Both the position numbers and the translations under genes were made by a program. The notes under the pieces were generated by a model that ran no database searches, was not told the DNA's origin, and worked only from the letters and a program-made list of their open reading frames with translations. DNA of 21,014 bases, from positions 1-21,014 of the forward strand of contig CAZUOL010000059.1 of NCBI GenBank assembly GCA_964621845.1. The letters are read 5' to 3'. The stretch comes from CAYRKQ01 sp964621845. Lineage in GTDB: Bacteria > Patescibacteriota > Saccharimonadia > Saccharimonadales > UBA7683. Positions within the stretch are counted from its first letter, which is position 1, and each line of letters opens with the position of its first letter. Below, piece after piece: positions 11,841 to 18,380 of the stretch.

Positions 11841-12290
11841 TTATGGGCGCATGACAGAATCGCTCAGAATCTCAGGATAGGTTTGCTGATAAATTTCAAT
11901 GCGCCGCTGTATATCACGCGGCAGCAACCCGTTCGGTGGTAGTGCCTCACTTTCAAGATAATGTTGATACTTTGCCACTACCATCTGAGCGAGCAGAACA
12001 TCCCACGAGCGAACATCAGCGGGCTGAAAATTTTCAATGCTACCTTCAATGCCAGTCACTCGTGTACTTGGGCTGTCTGGATTCAAGAAGTTATCGATAA
12101 CTGGTCGTATCGAAGCCTTTTCGTGATCGACCTCGAACCCCCAACACTCGCCAGAGCCACGATGGACACCTAGTAGATCGATACCACCGTTTTGAACCGC
12201 AAACACGGTTCCAAACGGTGCATTTTTTACAAGCTCCGGATTCAACTCCTCAAGTGGTGGTGCGCTTTCTTGTATGCTCATACCTAGCAT
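11841..12290 (-). CDS. Orphan protein divergent from metK (about 149 aa)
   Basis: Unrecognised. The protein is acidic and soluble. The middle (FGTVFAVQNGGIDLLGVHRGSGECWGFEVDHEK) looks like beta strands, and the end (DIQRRIEIYQQTYPEILSD) is helical. Start choice is uncertain: ATG at 12290, ATG at 12281 (MSIQESAPP) and ATG at 12335 are in frame, and none has a good ribosome binding site. A -10-like TATTGT on this strand (12314-12319) overlaps the opposite-strand metK promoter, so starts downstream of it are favoured. A function cannot be given. Confidence 0.6.
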   Translation of the reverse strand: MLGMSIQESAPPLEELNPELVKNAPFGTVFAVQNGGIDLLGVHRGSGECWGFEVDHEKASIRPVIDNFLNPDSPSTRVTGIEGSIENFQPADVRSWDVLLAQMVVAKYQHYLESEALPPNGLLPRDIQRRIEIYQQTYPEILSDSVMRP

Positions 12291-12309
12291 CTTACGCCGA
12301 CAAAAGTTG

Positions 12310-12318
12310 TGATACAAT
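12310..12318 (+). promoter_or_regulatory. Extended -10 promoter of metK riboswitch
   Basis: TGA followed by TACAAT (12313-12318), identical in form to the dcd promoter. A -35 is not obvious. The transcript would begin about 20 nt before the aptamer. Confidence 0.55.
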
Positions 12319-12337
12319 AGGCATGTTAACAACATAA

Positions 12338-12433
12338 ACTATCAAGAGTGCAGCGAGAGAACGAGCTCAATGACCTGCCAGCAACCGGCCGAACGGCATC
12401 GGTGCTACACCTCGCCCGAACGGGAAGGATACC
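12338..12433 (+). ncRNA. SAM riboswitch (SAM-I/SAM-IV clan aptamer)
   Basis: Key S-box blocks are present in order: ATCAAGAG, then CAATGA, then GCAACC, then GGTGCTA, with TATC...GATA closing P1. P2 forms from GCAG/CTGC with inner GAG/CTC; P3 from GCCG-AA-CGGC inside CCG/CGG; P4 from CCCG-AA-CGGG. Details such as GAGTGCAG look more like the SAM-I/IV variants than textbook SAM-I. It precedes the SAM synthetase gene metK, the expected target. GGAAGGA (12423-12429, the P1 3' side) can pair with TCCTTTC of the terminator (12443-12449), giving a SAM-dependent OFF switch. Confidence 0.85.
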
Positions 12434-12442
12434 AGAAACAAC

Positions 12443-12468
12443 TCCTTTCAGTTCAGAAAGGATTTTTT
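12443..12468 (+). terminator. Riboswitch expression platform: terminator that also hides the metK RBS
   Basis: TCCTTTC pairs with GAAAGGA around a six-base loop, followed by six T and, two bases after the run starts to end, the metK ATG. The 3' arm GAAAGGA is the only Shine-Dalgarno sequence of metK, so the same hairpin can both terminate transcription and block initiation. Confidence 0.82.
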
Positions 12469-12469
12469 A

Positions 12470-13435
12470 ATGTCAAACTTTAAAACTGCGGAGAGCGTCA
12501 GCCCCAAGCACCCAGATAAGCTTTGCGATCAAATATCAGATGCGATTTTAGATGCTTACCTCTACATAGATTCAGATGCACGCGTAGCAGTGGAGACAGT
12601 AGGAGGCCACGGCAGATTGTTTGTGGTTGGCGAAGTAACCTCAAATGCATCTATCAAAATAACACCAATTATACAACGGCTCGCTGGTGATATTGATACC
12701 GAAGTTCGCATAGTACAACAAAGTTCAGAAATAGCCCAAGGTGTAGATGCAGGAGGTGCGGGGGATCAAGGCATCATGGTTGGCTATGCCTGCAACGAAA
12801 CCCCTGAACTACTGCCGCTTGAGGTTATACTTGCCCGCAAACTTAACCAATACTTGTATGAAAAGTGGCCGTTCGACGGTAAAACCCAAGTGACGTTGAA
12901 AGATGGCGAAGTAGAATCAGTTGTTGCCAGTTTTCAAAACGCAGAACAAGGCGACTTGCATGAAGCGGTGCACACATGGCTGCAAACAGAAAGCAACACT
13001 CTTACAGTTCAGAATCCTGCGCTCCATATCAACCCAGCAGGGGACTGGCAGCAAGGGGGCTTTGATGCAGACACCGGGCTCACCGGTAGAAAGCTTGTGG
13101 TCGATAACTACGGCCCGCGTGTTCCTATTGGTGGTGGTTGCTTTAGCGGTAAAGACCCGAGCAAAGTCGATCGTTCAGCTGCCTACATGGCCCGTAAAAT
13201 TGCGGTTGATTATCTCAACAAATACCACGCAAAGGAAGTGTATGTGGAGCTCGCGTATGCGATTGGTTATGACCAACCACTCGAGGCGACTGCTCGCATA
13301 GATAGGAGGCGACAGAAAGTAACCGGATACGATCTTTCACCAAACGGTATCATCGAATTTTTAGATCTGAAAAAACCTCAGTACGAGCAAACGGCGCGCT
13401 ATGGCCACTTCGGCCATGGCTTTGCTTGGGAATAA
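12470..13435 (+). CDS. metK: S-adenosylmethionine synthetase, shortened form
   Basis: It makes SAM from methionine and ATP in the cytoplasm. Conserved motifs are present: HPDK (residues 14-17), GAGDQG (96-101), GLTGRK, and GGGCFSGKD (221-229) followed by PSKVDRSAAYMAR, plus the C-terminal YGHFG. At 321 residues it is about 60 shorter than E. coli MetK (384). Loops between the three domains are trimmed, and in the strand before GLTGRK the usual GRF is GDW. All named catalytic blocks are kept, so it should be active, but the GRF change is worth noting. Expression is controlled by the SAM riboswitch immediately upstream. Confidence 0.95.
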   Translation: MSNFKTAESVSPKHPDKLCDQISDAILDAYLYIDSDARVAVETVGGHGRLFVVGEVTSNASIKITPIIQRLAGDIDTEVRIVQQSSEIAQGVDAGGAGDQGIMVGYACNETPELLPLEVILARKLNQYLYEKWPFDGKTQVTLKDGEVESVVASFQNAEQGDLHEAVHTWLQTESNTLTVQNPALHINPAGDWQQGGFDADTGLTGRKLVVDNYGPRVPIGGGCFSGKDPSKVDRSAAYMARKIAVDYLNKYHAKEVYVELAYAIGYDQPLEATARIDRRRQKVTGYDLSPNGIIEFLDLKKPQYEQTARYGHFGHGFAWE

Positions 13436-13451
13436 CAATCGTAGCGCCCTG

Positions 13452-13479
13452 TTGACATCTAACGGCTTTGGAGTATTAT
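13452..13479 (+). promoter_or_regulatory. Promoter of poly-Ile leader
   Basis: TTGACA (13452-13457), 16-bp spacer, TATTAT (13474-13479). The leader ATG at 13488 begins eight bases after the -10 box. Confidence 0.8.
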
Positions 13480-13487
13480 GTAAACTT

Positions 13488-13544
13488 ATGAGTTTACGAA
13501 ATGCAAACAGCATCATTATTATTCCACGAGTAGCCGCGGGATAA
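13488..13544 (+). CDS. Leader peptide with four consecutive Ile codons (18 aa)
   Basis: The 18-codon ORF reads MSLRNANSIIIIPRVAAG. The Ile run is ATC ATT ATT ATT at codons 9-12, and the ORF stops inside region 2 of the attenuator. Placement eight bases after the -10 box makes it leaderless. It is inferred to be a regulatory peptide that senses charged Ile-tRNA by ribosome stalling. A chance ORF is possible given its size, but the position, codon run and overlap with the alternative helices match the other three leaders in this window. Confidence 0.74.
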   Translation: MSLRNANSIIIIPRVAAG

Positions 13545-13565
13545 TTGTTCGTATTTCAAAACAAG

Positions 13566-13588
13566 ATCCCGCAAAAGCGGGATTTTTT
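13566..13588 (+). terminator. Attenuator terminator of the 168-aa orphan gene
   Basis: ATCCCGC (13566-13572) pairs with GCGGGAT (13577-13583) around AAAA, then six T. The competing antiterminator uses GCGGGAT at 13536-13542 with the same ATCCCGC arm. That segment can instead pair back: ATTATTCCACG (13518-13528), which includes two of the Ile codons, pairs with CGCGGGATAAT (13535-13545). Confidence 0.87.
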
Positions 13589-13614
13589 AATAGCAATGTA
13601 AAAAGGAAGCAACA

Positions 13615-14121
13615 ATGACACGAAATTACCCTCTACCCGAAATTACCCCCTGGCCACCAGAGCATACGATCAGTCAATTAGAACTTGATGAAATGCGTGC
13701 GCTTTTTGGTAAAGAAAGGCAAACCGAGATGCTCTATGCCTTACAAGAAGATGTTGAGGGCGTTTTAGCCAGCAAGCTCGAACAAAAAGATGCTGCCGCA
13801 ATTTTTATTGCTACCGAAGTATTGTGCGATGCCTATTCGTGGTCACGGCGAGATCCAAAGCTGGAGCCGTATTGTGTGCATCCTTATGCCAAAGCACTAC
13901 TTAACATTTTGCTAAAAATGCAGGGTGCCGAAGACCACGCACAATCACACCGACCTCAGCGCGGCGCCTCTGACCCTAAAACAGAAAAACAGCCTGTCGA
14001 CCTAGCGTTTCAAATTGTTCGTTCTGCAGCTATTGCCAGCAAGTACGATTACACTGGTTTGGCACAGGTCGGCCTAGCTCAGGCCATTGAGTTTCCTCAG
14101 TACCTCGGCCAAACGGGATAG
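13615..14121 (+). CDS. Orphan protein under Ile-type attenuator (168 aa)
   Basis: Unrecognised, soluble and helical, with an early proline/tryptophan segment (PEITPWPPEHT). Helices include ISQLELDEMRALFGKERQTE, DAAAIFIATEVLCDAYSW and VHPYAKALLNILLKM. A charged, probably flexible stretch (about 116-132) precedes a last helical part (VDLAFQIVRSAAIASKYDYTG). AAAAAGGA precedes the ATG, after the attenuator. Isoleucine content is ordinary (eight residues). No family can be named; no membrane segment or signal peptide is seen. Confidence 0.75.
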   Translation: MTRNYPLPEITPWPPEHTISQLELDEMRALFGKERQTEMLYALQEDVEGVLASKLEQKDAAAIFIATEVLCDAYSWSRRDPKLEPYCVHPYAKALLNILLKMQGAEDHAQSHRPQRGASDPKTEKQPVDLAFQIVRSAAIASKYDYTGLAQVGLAQAIEFPQYLGQTG

Positions 14122-14129
14122 TATAGCTA

Positions 14130-14158
14130 TTTACTTTAGGTAGCTTTTCTGTTATAAA
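14130..14158 (+). promoter_or_regulatory. Promoter of leaderless 177-aa gene
   Basis: TTTACT (14130-14135), 17-bp spacer, TATAAA (14153-14158). The ATG at 14165 begins six bases after the -10 box. A weak AGCTA/TAGCT inverted repeat with a T-rich tail overlaps the region and may end the previous transcript. Confidence 0.62.
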
Positions 14159-14164
14159 CATTTC

Positions 14165-14698
14165 ATGTCAGAGTTCACCGCTCAACCACCGTCAATACTT
14201 GAACGACTCGGCCAAAAACCATTGCTCGAATATATTTCAGCACAAAACTGCACCCTTGGTGCTGCCGCACAGGCTATGAAAGACACACTACAAAGGCAAG
14301 GCCTTCGTACTGTTGAACAACTAGGGCGCCACGCTAGTGCTGCAGCGCTCATCGGCAACCTATTGACTAAAATCATTGCAGATGAGTCGGCAATTATTGG
14401 CCAAGATATATCCGTTGCCTTTCCCCATGGCAGCTTCCATTTTTACGATGCAGTAAGTATCAACGGATTCCCGGTCAGCAGAATAGAACTGATGTCTTCA
14501 CACGATAGCCAGGAAATTCATGGTCAAGTATCAAGTATATGTATCGGGGATGCGTGGCATCACAATAGCTACGGGGCAGTACTTGGCCTTACTGTAAACG
14601 GCGACTACAATCTTGCCGGATCTGCACATGAGGGCTGGTATTTTGTTCCACTATCAGGCAACGACATCACCATTACACCTCCTGCCTGCCTGAACTAG
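14165..14698 (+). CDS. Orphan protein, leaderless (177 aa)
   Basis: Unrecognised. The N-terminal half is helical (SILERLGQKPLLEYISAQ, LGAAAQAMKDTLQRQG, HASAAALIGNLLTKIIADES). The C-terminal half looks like beta strands (GSFHFYDAVSINGFPVSRIE, then GAVLGLTVNGDYNLAGSAHE, then WYFVPLSGNDITITP). No catalytic motif is evident. There is no ribosome binding site; the ATG directly follows a -10 box, which supports this start and a leaderless message. It has no signal peptide. Confidence 0.72.
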   Translation: MSEFTAQPPSILERLGQKPLLEYISAQNCTLGAAAQAMKDTLQRQGLRTVEQLGRHASAAALIGNLLTKIIADESAIIGQDISVAFPHGSFHFYDAVSINGFPVSRIELMSSHDSQEIHGQVSSICIGDAWHHNSYGAVLGLTVNGDYNLAGSAHEGWYFVPLSGNDITITPPACLN

Positions 14699-14727
14699 TC
14701 GTAAGTATAGCTATTGACAAAATATAG

Positions 14728-14939
14728 TATAATAATAGGTGGAGTGAAAACTCTTTTCGCACCGTTAGCATCAAGTGACTATGGCGAAAACCGAAAATGG
14801 CTTTGCCCAAAACGAGGCGTGATCTACAGCAAACAACAGGACACCCCTTCGGACTAAGCAATTGCGTACTAAGGCGTAATTACTAATAAACAGTCCGCAG
14901 CGGTGTCTTTTTGATACCCCATAAAGCGGCAGAAAGGTC
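14728..14939 (+). promoter_or_regulatory. Structured leader of the 254-aa orphan gene
   Basis: A perfect TATAAT (14728-14733) begins a leader of about 200 nt with many short inverted repeats, for example GAGT-GAAA-ACTC and a GGC/GCC stem at about 14783-14807, ending in a long terminator hairpin. Two candidate leader ORFs exist. One runs from GTG 14744 to a stop at 14857 (37 residues, including RKWLCPKRG); the other runs from ATG 14781 to 14822 (MAKTENGFAQNEA). Neither has an obvious codon run. An antiterminator is possible between CGAGGCGTG (14813-14821) and CACCCCTTCG (14842-14851). A TTGACA at 14714 is too close to the -10 (8 bp) to serve as its -35. Confidence 0.5.
14840..14912 (+). terminator. 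Long terminator/attenuator hairpin before the 254-aa gene
   Basis: GACACC (14840-14845) pairs with GGTGTC (14902-14907). An inner GGACT (14851-14855) pairs with AGTCC (14892-14896), and the U-run follows immediately. The ribosome binding site of the gene lies about 20 bases further. Confidence 0.72.
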
Positions 14940-15704
14940 ATGATGAACGATATTGTTCGTAGACAAACAAGTAGTGGGCAAATTGAGGTATACGACGCCT
15001 CGCAAAAACTAACAGATGAAACAACGGCTAACTTCGAAGAGCGCGGTCGATTTGCAGCAGATCTTCTGATTGCTACGCTTACTGAAACACCGTACACGCC
15101 AGTGATTGACGGCGTGCGATATGAAGTACCTGTTGCCAATCGCTACATGGGGGTTGGTGTTGAGGAAGGTGAAGAACAAGAGGTAACAGATACAGTAGAC
15201 GAAGCACGCGTTGCTTTGGCTGAGTTTCTTGCAGCAAAAGTACCGGGCAGTAGAAGTATCCGCCTCCGGCGATATAAAACAAAGTATCAGAAAATATATG
15301 ATGATCTATCTGCAAGCGGTCGCGCAGAAAGACCATATCAATCAGCTTTTGATGAAGCCTTTGTTGAGTCAGCACGAAGAAAGCAAGTAGACCTTTCTTC
15401 GCCACAGGTTGGGAAATTGATCATCGCTCGAGCCCCACACGTGCTTTATGCTCTGCCTTTAGAGGAAAGAGATGGTAGGTATACAGCCAGCAATCGACAG
15501 CGGCACGACGCCATAACTGAAGCGGGCCGCTTAATCACCGTTATCAGCTATCAAGAATATTCAGGCAGACCAATAAAACATTATCTGTCTCAAGTTTCAC
15601 GAAACCTGTCGACCGAACGTAGAGGGCGCGCCCCTGGCTCTACCATCTCACATAAGATCGAGGAACGCGTGGTCGATCTACGCACCCGCCATACCAAAGC
15701 ATAG
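14940..15704 (+). CDS. Orphan basic protein (254 aa)
   Basis: Unrecognised. AGAAAGG precedes a double ATG (14940 and 14943). The protein is charged and soluble. Residues about 1-60 are mixed, and about 73-90 are very acidic (GVEEGEEQEVTDTVDE). From about 100 the protein is rich in Arg/Lys (SIRLRRYKTKYQK) and ends in a basic tail (NLSTERRGRAPGS, then VVDLRTRHTKA). Several short segments (KLIIARAPHVLYALPLEE, EAGRLITVISYQEYS) look like buried strands. The basic C-terminus could contact nucleic acid, but no motif supports that. It is reached only through the hairpin leader upstream. Confidence 0.75.
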   Translation: MMNDIVRRQTSSGQIEVYDASQKLTDETTANFEERGRFAADLLIATLTETPYTPVIDGVRYEVPVANRYMGVGVEEGEEQEVTDTVDEARVALAEFLAAKVPGSRSIRLRRYKTKYQKIYDDLSASGRAERPYQSAFDEAFVESARRKQVDLSSPQVGKLIIARAPHVLYALPLEERDGRYTASNRQRHDAITEAGRLITVISYQEYSGRPIKHYLSQVSRNLSTERRGRAPGSTISHKIEERVVDLRTRHTKA

Positions 15705-15815
15705 AAGATAATGAATGTGCCTAACAGCCAGGCCACGCAAATCTTTATCGAAAAAATGTCGAGCTAGGCAGTACTCCAGGAAATCTTTGCAACACGATAC
15801 GCGCACCATCGTAGT

Positions 15816-15844
15816 TTGTGTTTTTTTCGTTTTTGTGTTATTGT
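15816..15844 (+). promoter_or_regulatory. Promoter of leaderless lipoprotein-like gene
   Basis: TTGTGT (15816-15821), 17-bp spacer, TATTGT (15839-15844). The ATG at 15852 follows after seven bases. Confidence 0.62.
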
Positions 15845-15851
15845 CATTATT

Positions 15852-16367
15852 ATGGAAATTCCAAAAAGTCTGCGTAAAAAAGGCGTGGCGGGCAGTTTAC
15901 TCTTAAGCGTGGCTCTGCTAGCTGCAGCTTGCGCAGAAAACGCGCCCACCGATACCGCTGCCCCACAAGAAGAAGATATAAGTTTTATTGCTGCAGCACG
16001 ACCCGCCACTGCAGGCGACAACGACCTGCTACCAGTCGGCAAGCTACCTGCAGAGCTAAAAAGCCAGTACGATCAATACCCAAAATACGCACCACAATCA
16101 AGCATGGGTGATGATAACAACAACGGCCTAGCATTTACCCCAAGACGTTTCGAAACCTCCTTCACCGAAGGTGATGGCAGCGGCGCTGATGTCGTGTGCG
16201 AAGAGCTAAAGGTCCCCGAGGGCATCCGATACGTGCAGGCCGTGACACCTTCAGAAGAAGACGCCTGGATTGGATATCAAGAAGAAAAACAAATTGCCTA
16301 CCTATGCTTCCCTCACGAAGGCAACCCAGCCACCGTTGCTGTTTGGGCAAGCAGTGCGCAGCGTTAG
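15852..16367 (+). CDS. Predicted secreted protein or lipoprotein (171 aa)
   Basis: The N-terminus is a signal peptide: basic start (MEIPKSLRKKGVAG), hydrophobic core (SLLLSVALLAAA) and a cysteine at residue 27. The cysteine is preceded by L-A-A-A, which is close to but not an ideal lipobox, so it is either a lipoprotein or cleaved by signal peptidase I near that point. The next stretch is Thr/Ala/Pro/Glu rich and flexible. The domain after about residue 75 has strands and two cysteines (VVCEELKVPEGIRYVQAV, IAYLCFPHEG, ATVAVWASS) but no recognised family. The start at 15852 is chosen because it gives the signal peptide and follows a -10 box by seven bases. A surface role is inferred. Confidence 0.75.
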   Translation: MEIPKSLRKKGVAGSLLLSVALLAAACAENAPTDTAAPQEEDISFIAAARPATAGDNDLLPVGKLPAELKSQYDQYPKYAPQSSMGDDNNNGLAFTPRRFETSFTEGDGSGADVVCEELKVPEGIRYVQAVTPSEEDAWIGYQEEKQIAYLCFPHEGNPATVAVWASSAQR

Positions 16368-16380
16368 GTAACCTTTCTAT

Positions 16381-16863
16381 ATGATACAACGGCCTCATGG
16401 CAGTCTCGGAAATGAAGTACCTGGCACACGCATGGCATACGTGCTCGGCCTCGATCATTACAACCCTGAAGTATTTGCTCAATACTATCAAGAATTGGAT
16501 AGATATTTAACGGTGAGTACTCAGACGGCCGACTTAGACCAAAGCGTCATTACTGCCCAAGCCCAGCGCATGATTGCCACCCGATACAATCAATCACCAT
16601 TCCTAAAAAGACCGGTTATCGTAGAGGGCAACGATCACCTCATTTATGCAGTTGCTGGTGATAAACTAGATAAACCATTAGCAATCTCGGGGCGCATACG
16701 TGGCGTCTTAGCTCATTTTGTGCTACTTCAGGCACGTTCTGAAGATAGAAAGTTTTATGGTCTCGCCGCGTGCACCCACGCCCGCAACTCTAACACCTCT
16801 ATGGTACTACTCACGCCCTTAGATCAAGGCTCAGTCACTCCACTATACCCAGAACTCAACTAG
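16381..16863 (+). CDS. Orphan protein after the lipoprotein gene (160 aa)
   Basis: Unrecognised soluble protein with alternating strands and helices (MAYVLGLDHYNPEVFAQYYQ, ITAQAQRMIATRYN, RPVIVEGNDHLIYAVAGD, GVLAHFVLLQARSE, NTSMVLLTPLD). It starts 13 bp after the preceding stop with only AGGT as a possible ribosome binding site, so translation is probably coupled to the lipoprotein-like gene. No signal peptide or membrane segment is present. Confidence 0.68.
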   Translation: MIQRPHGSLGNEVPGTRMAYVLGLDHYNPEVFAQYYQELDRYLTVSTQTADLDQSVITAQAQRMIATRYNQSPFLKRPVIVEGNDHLIYAVAGDKLDKPLAISGRIRGVLAHFVLLQARSEDRKFYGLAACTHARNSNTSMVLLTPLDQGSVTPLYPELN

Positions 16864-16865
16864 TG

Positions 16866-16901
16866 TCGCTACGCTTTGCAAAGCAATCTAGCCTATAGCG
16901 A
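16866..16901. repeat. Inverted repeat between convergent genes
   Basis: TCGCTA (16866-16871) is complementary to TAGCGA (16896-16901), and inside lies the palindrome GCTTTGCAAAGC. It sits between the stops of two convergent genes and may be a terminator without a U-run. Confidence 0.45.
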
Positions 16902-18002
16902 CTATTCCATCAATTCAAGGTGGGCATCAAATCCAGTAATTGGATGTTGTCTTCGCCTCGACGGAAAGGGAACCGGCACCCATACAATAGAAGTGGGCAT
17001 ACCATACACTTGCTGCATCGCTTCACCAATATCAGCGACGATATATATGCCACAATTCGACTTACCATCCAGCTGTCGATTACTCCTTATTGCTTGTCCA
17101 TTATGTAAATTAAAGGTGTTAATTGTGTCAATTTTGATTGGTGTTGCTGAAATACTATATTCAAAACGATCAACGGTAACCTGCCGCAACCTTCGGTTTT
17201 CGTGACTCGTATCTGGCACGAGCATGTCTTTAGGATCCACCATCAAGCGAAAACGTTCGATCTGTATTTGCTTATCTATTTCCATGAGAGCACGATCTAC
17301 TATCGTTCTTTGCTCGACAACGGATCGACGACGAAACTCGGTGCTCTTAAATAAATGGTGTATCCTCCTTGAAGCCTGATGCAAGTCATCAAGTATCGTT
17401 TCTTCAGTTGAAATTGGCTTTTGGATCTCGCCAAAGCCATCAAACTGTAGCGCCCCAGCATTCATCAGAGCATAATAAGCGAGCCCTTTTGCGCGAACGC
17501 TACTGCCAGCAACTGGCACCTCTGAATCAGTATCCATCATTAAGAATTCAGCATACAATCGCATACCTTCGGGTGGATGGAGGGCTTTATTACGAGCCTC
17601 ATTTATGACATAATTTTGCTGCATCAGCGTATCACCTTCGTCCGTTTCATCAGTGGCCTCTATTTCATCACGTGGTGTGTAAGCCACAGCCTCTTCGTCT
17701 GCAAGCTCTAGAGCTGAAAAAACCCCATGCTGTAACTCCATCCGCATATAGAGCGTATCTTCTTCTCCGTCGGGCATTACATACGGTGCAAATCCTTCGC
17801 CTGAGAATACAATTGGCACCTGGCCGAGCGCCCTAAACCCATTTTCAAGTTTTTCAATTTGCTGATATGTCGCCGCATCGACCCAGCCATCTTCATCAAC
17901 GAGCTGTACCTTTTCTGCAAGCAAATACAATTCATCAAACAACTCGTTGGCACGTTTCACGCGCTCTTCTGTGACTGGCTGAACTCTGTCAAGGTCTCGC
18001 AT
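16902..18002 (-). CDS. Orphan protein (366 aa)
   Basis: Unrecognised large soluble protein, acidic in the N-terminal half and basic after about residue 200. Helices dominate residues 1-60 (TEERVKRANELFDELYLLAEKV). An acidic flexible stretch follows near 110-130 (DEIEATDETDEGD), and a long helical part rich in Arg lies around 205-260 (DDLHQASRRIHHLFKSTEF, then VVEQRTIVDRALMEIDKQI). A strand-rich end follows (STPIKI-like SATPIKIDTINTF, CGIYIVADIGEAMQQVYGMP, TSIVWVPVPFPSRR). The start at 18002 is chosen because a promoter-like TTGCCA-N17-TATTCT lies directly upstream, with the -10 box 11 bases before the ATG. A longer in-frame start at 18065 lies upstream of that promoter. Confidence 0.72.
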   Translation of the reverse strand: MRDLDRVQPVTEERVKRANELFDELYLLAEKVQLVDEDGWVDAATYQQIEKLENGFRALGQVPIVFSGEGFAPYVMPDGEEDTLYMRMELQHGVFSALELADEEAVAYTPRDEIEATDETDEGDTLMQQNYVINEARNKALHPPEGMRLYAEFLMMDTDSEVPVAGSSVRAKGLAYYALMNAGALQFDGFGEIQKPISTEETILDDLHQASRRIHHLFKSTEFRRRSVVEQRTIVDRALMEIDKQIQIERFRLMVDPKDMLVPDTSHENRRLRQVTVDRFEYSISATPIKIDTINTFNLHNGQAIRSNRQLDGKSNCGIYIVADIGEAMQQVYGMPTSIVWVPVPFPSRRRQHPITGFDAHLELME

Positions 18003-18112
18003 TATTAGCAACCAGAATATACGCCTGGTCCTCATTTGGCAATAACACTGATTTGTGTTCATCAATCCGCTTCGACAGGAACAAGAAGATCTTACTGATA
18101 TACTATATAGCG

Positions 18113-18232
18113 ATGGGAATTGTCATAATCCTAGCTGGGATGGTGCTGTACGGTATCGGCGTGCTGACTGGAGTGTATGTTGGATATAGTATGCAAAAAG
18201 AAATCTCCAAGCGCGACCGTACCAAAAAATAG
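18113..18232 (+). CDS. Small single-pass membrane protein (39 aa)
   Basis: A 39-codon ORF encodes a hydrophobic segment (MGIVIILAGMVLYGIGVL, then TGVYVGYSM) followed by a basic tail (KEISKRDRTKK). That is one transmembrane helix with the tail expected to stay in the cytoplasm. It starts eight bases after an extended -10 box (TGA then TATACT, 18099-18104), consistent with a leaderless message. It is divergent from the 366-aa gene. Function unknown; small proteins of this form often regulate a membrane partner, but no partner is evident. Confidence 0.65.
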   Translation: MGIVIILAGMVLYGIGVLTGVYVGYSMQKEISKRDRTKK

Positions 18233-18274
18233 CAACAAACTAGCATAGAAACCGCAACTGAACCTGGCAAGATA

Positions 18275-18304
18275 TTGACTTTTTTATATATTTTGTGCTA
18301 TAAT
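18275..18304 (+). promoter_or_regulatory. Promoter with palindrome over the -10 box
   Basis: TTGACT (18275-18280), 18-bp spacer, TATAAT (18299-18304). The -10 is the left half of a perfect palindrome, TATAATT-A-AATTATA (18299-18313), which could be an operator or simply A/T symmetry. Confidence 0.72.
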
Positions 18305-18319
18305 TAAATTATAGGGTAA

Positions 18320-18345
18320 TGACTGCCTTTTAGCAGCCATTTTTT
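18320..18345 (+). terminator. Early terminator-like hairpin before the 82-aa gene
   Basis: TGACTGC (18320-18326) pairs with GCAGCCA (18333-18339) with one mismatch around CTTTTA, followed by six T. It lies within about 10 bases of the expected transcription start. A four-codon ORF (ATG ACT GCC TTT TAG) overlaps its left arm. Confidence 0.6.
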
Positions 18346-18380
18346 ATGCCCAATTTTTTATGCTCAAAAGGAGTTTATGC

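Noticed and set aside
14714..14719. TTGACA as a -35 box for the 254-aa gene leader
   Set aside because: Only 8 bp separate it from the TATAAT at 14728, and no acceptable -10 lies at 16-18 bp.
15711..15767. 18-codon ORF (MNVPNSQATQIFIEKMSS) as a further leader peptide
   Set aside because: It has no -10 box at the right distance, no codon run and no terminator after it; probably chance.
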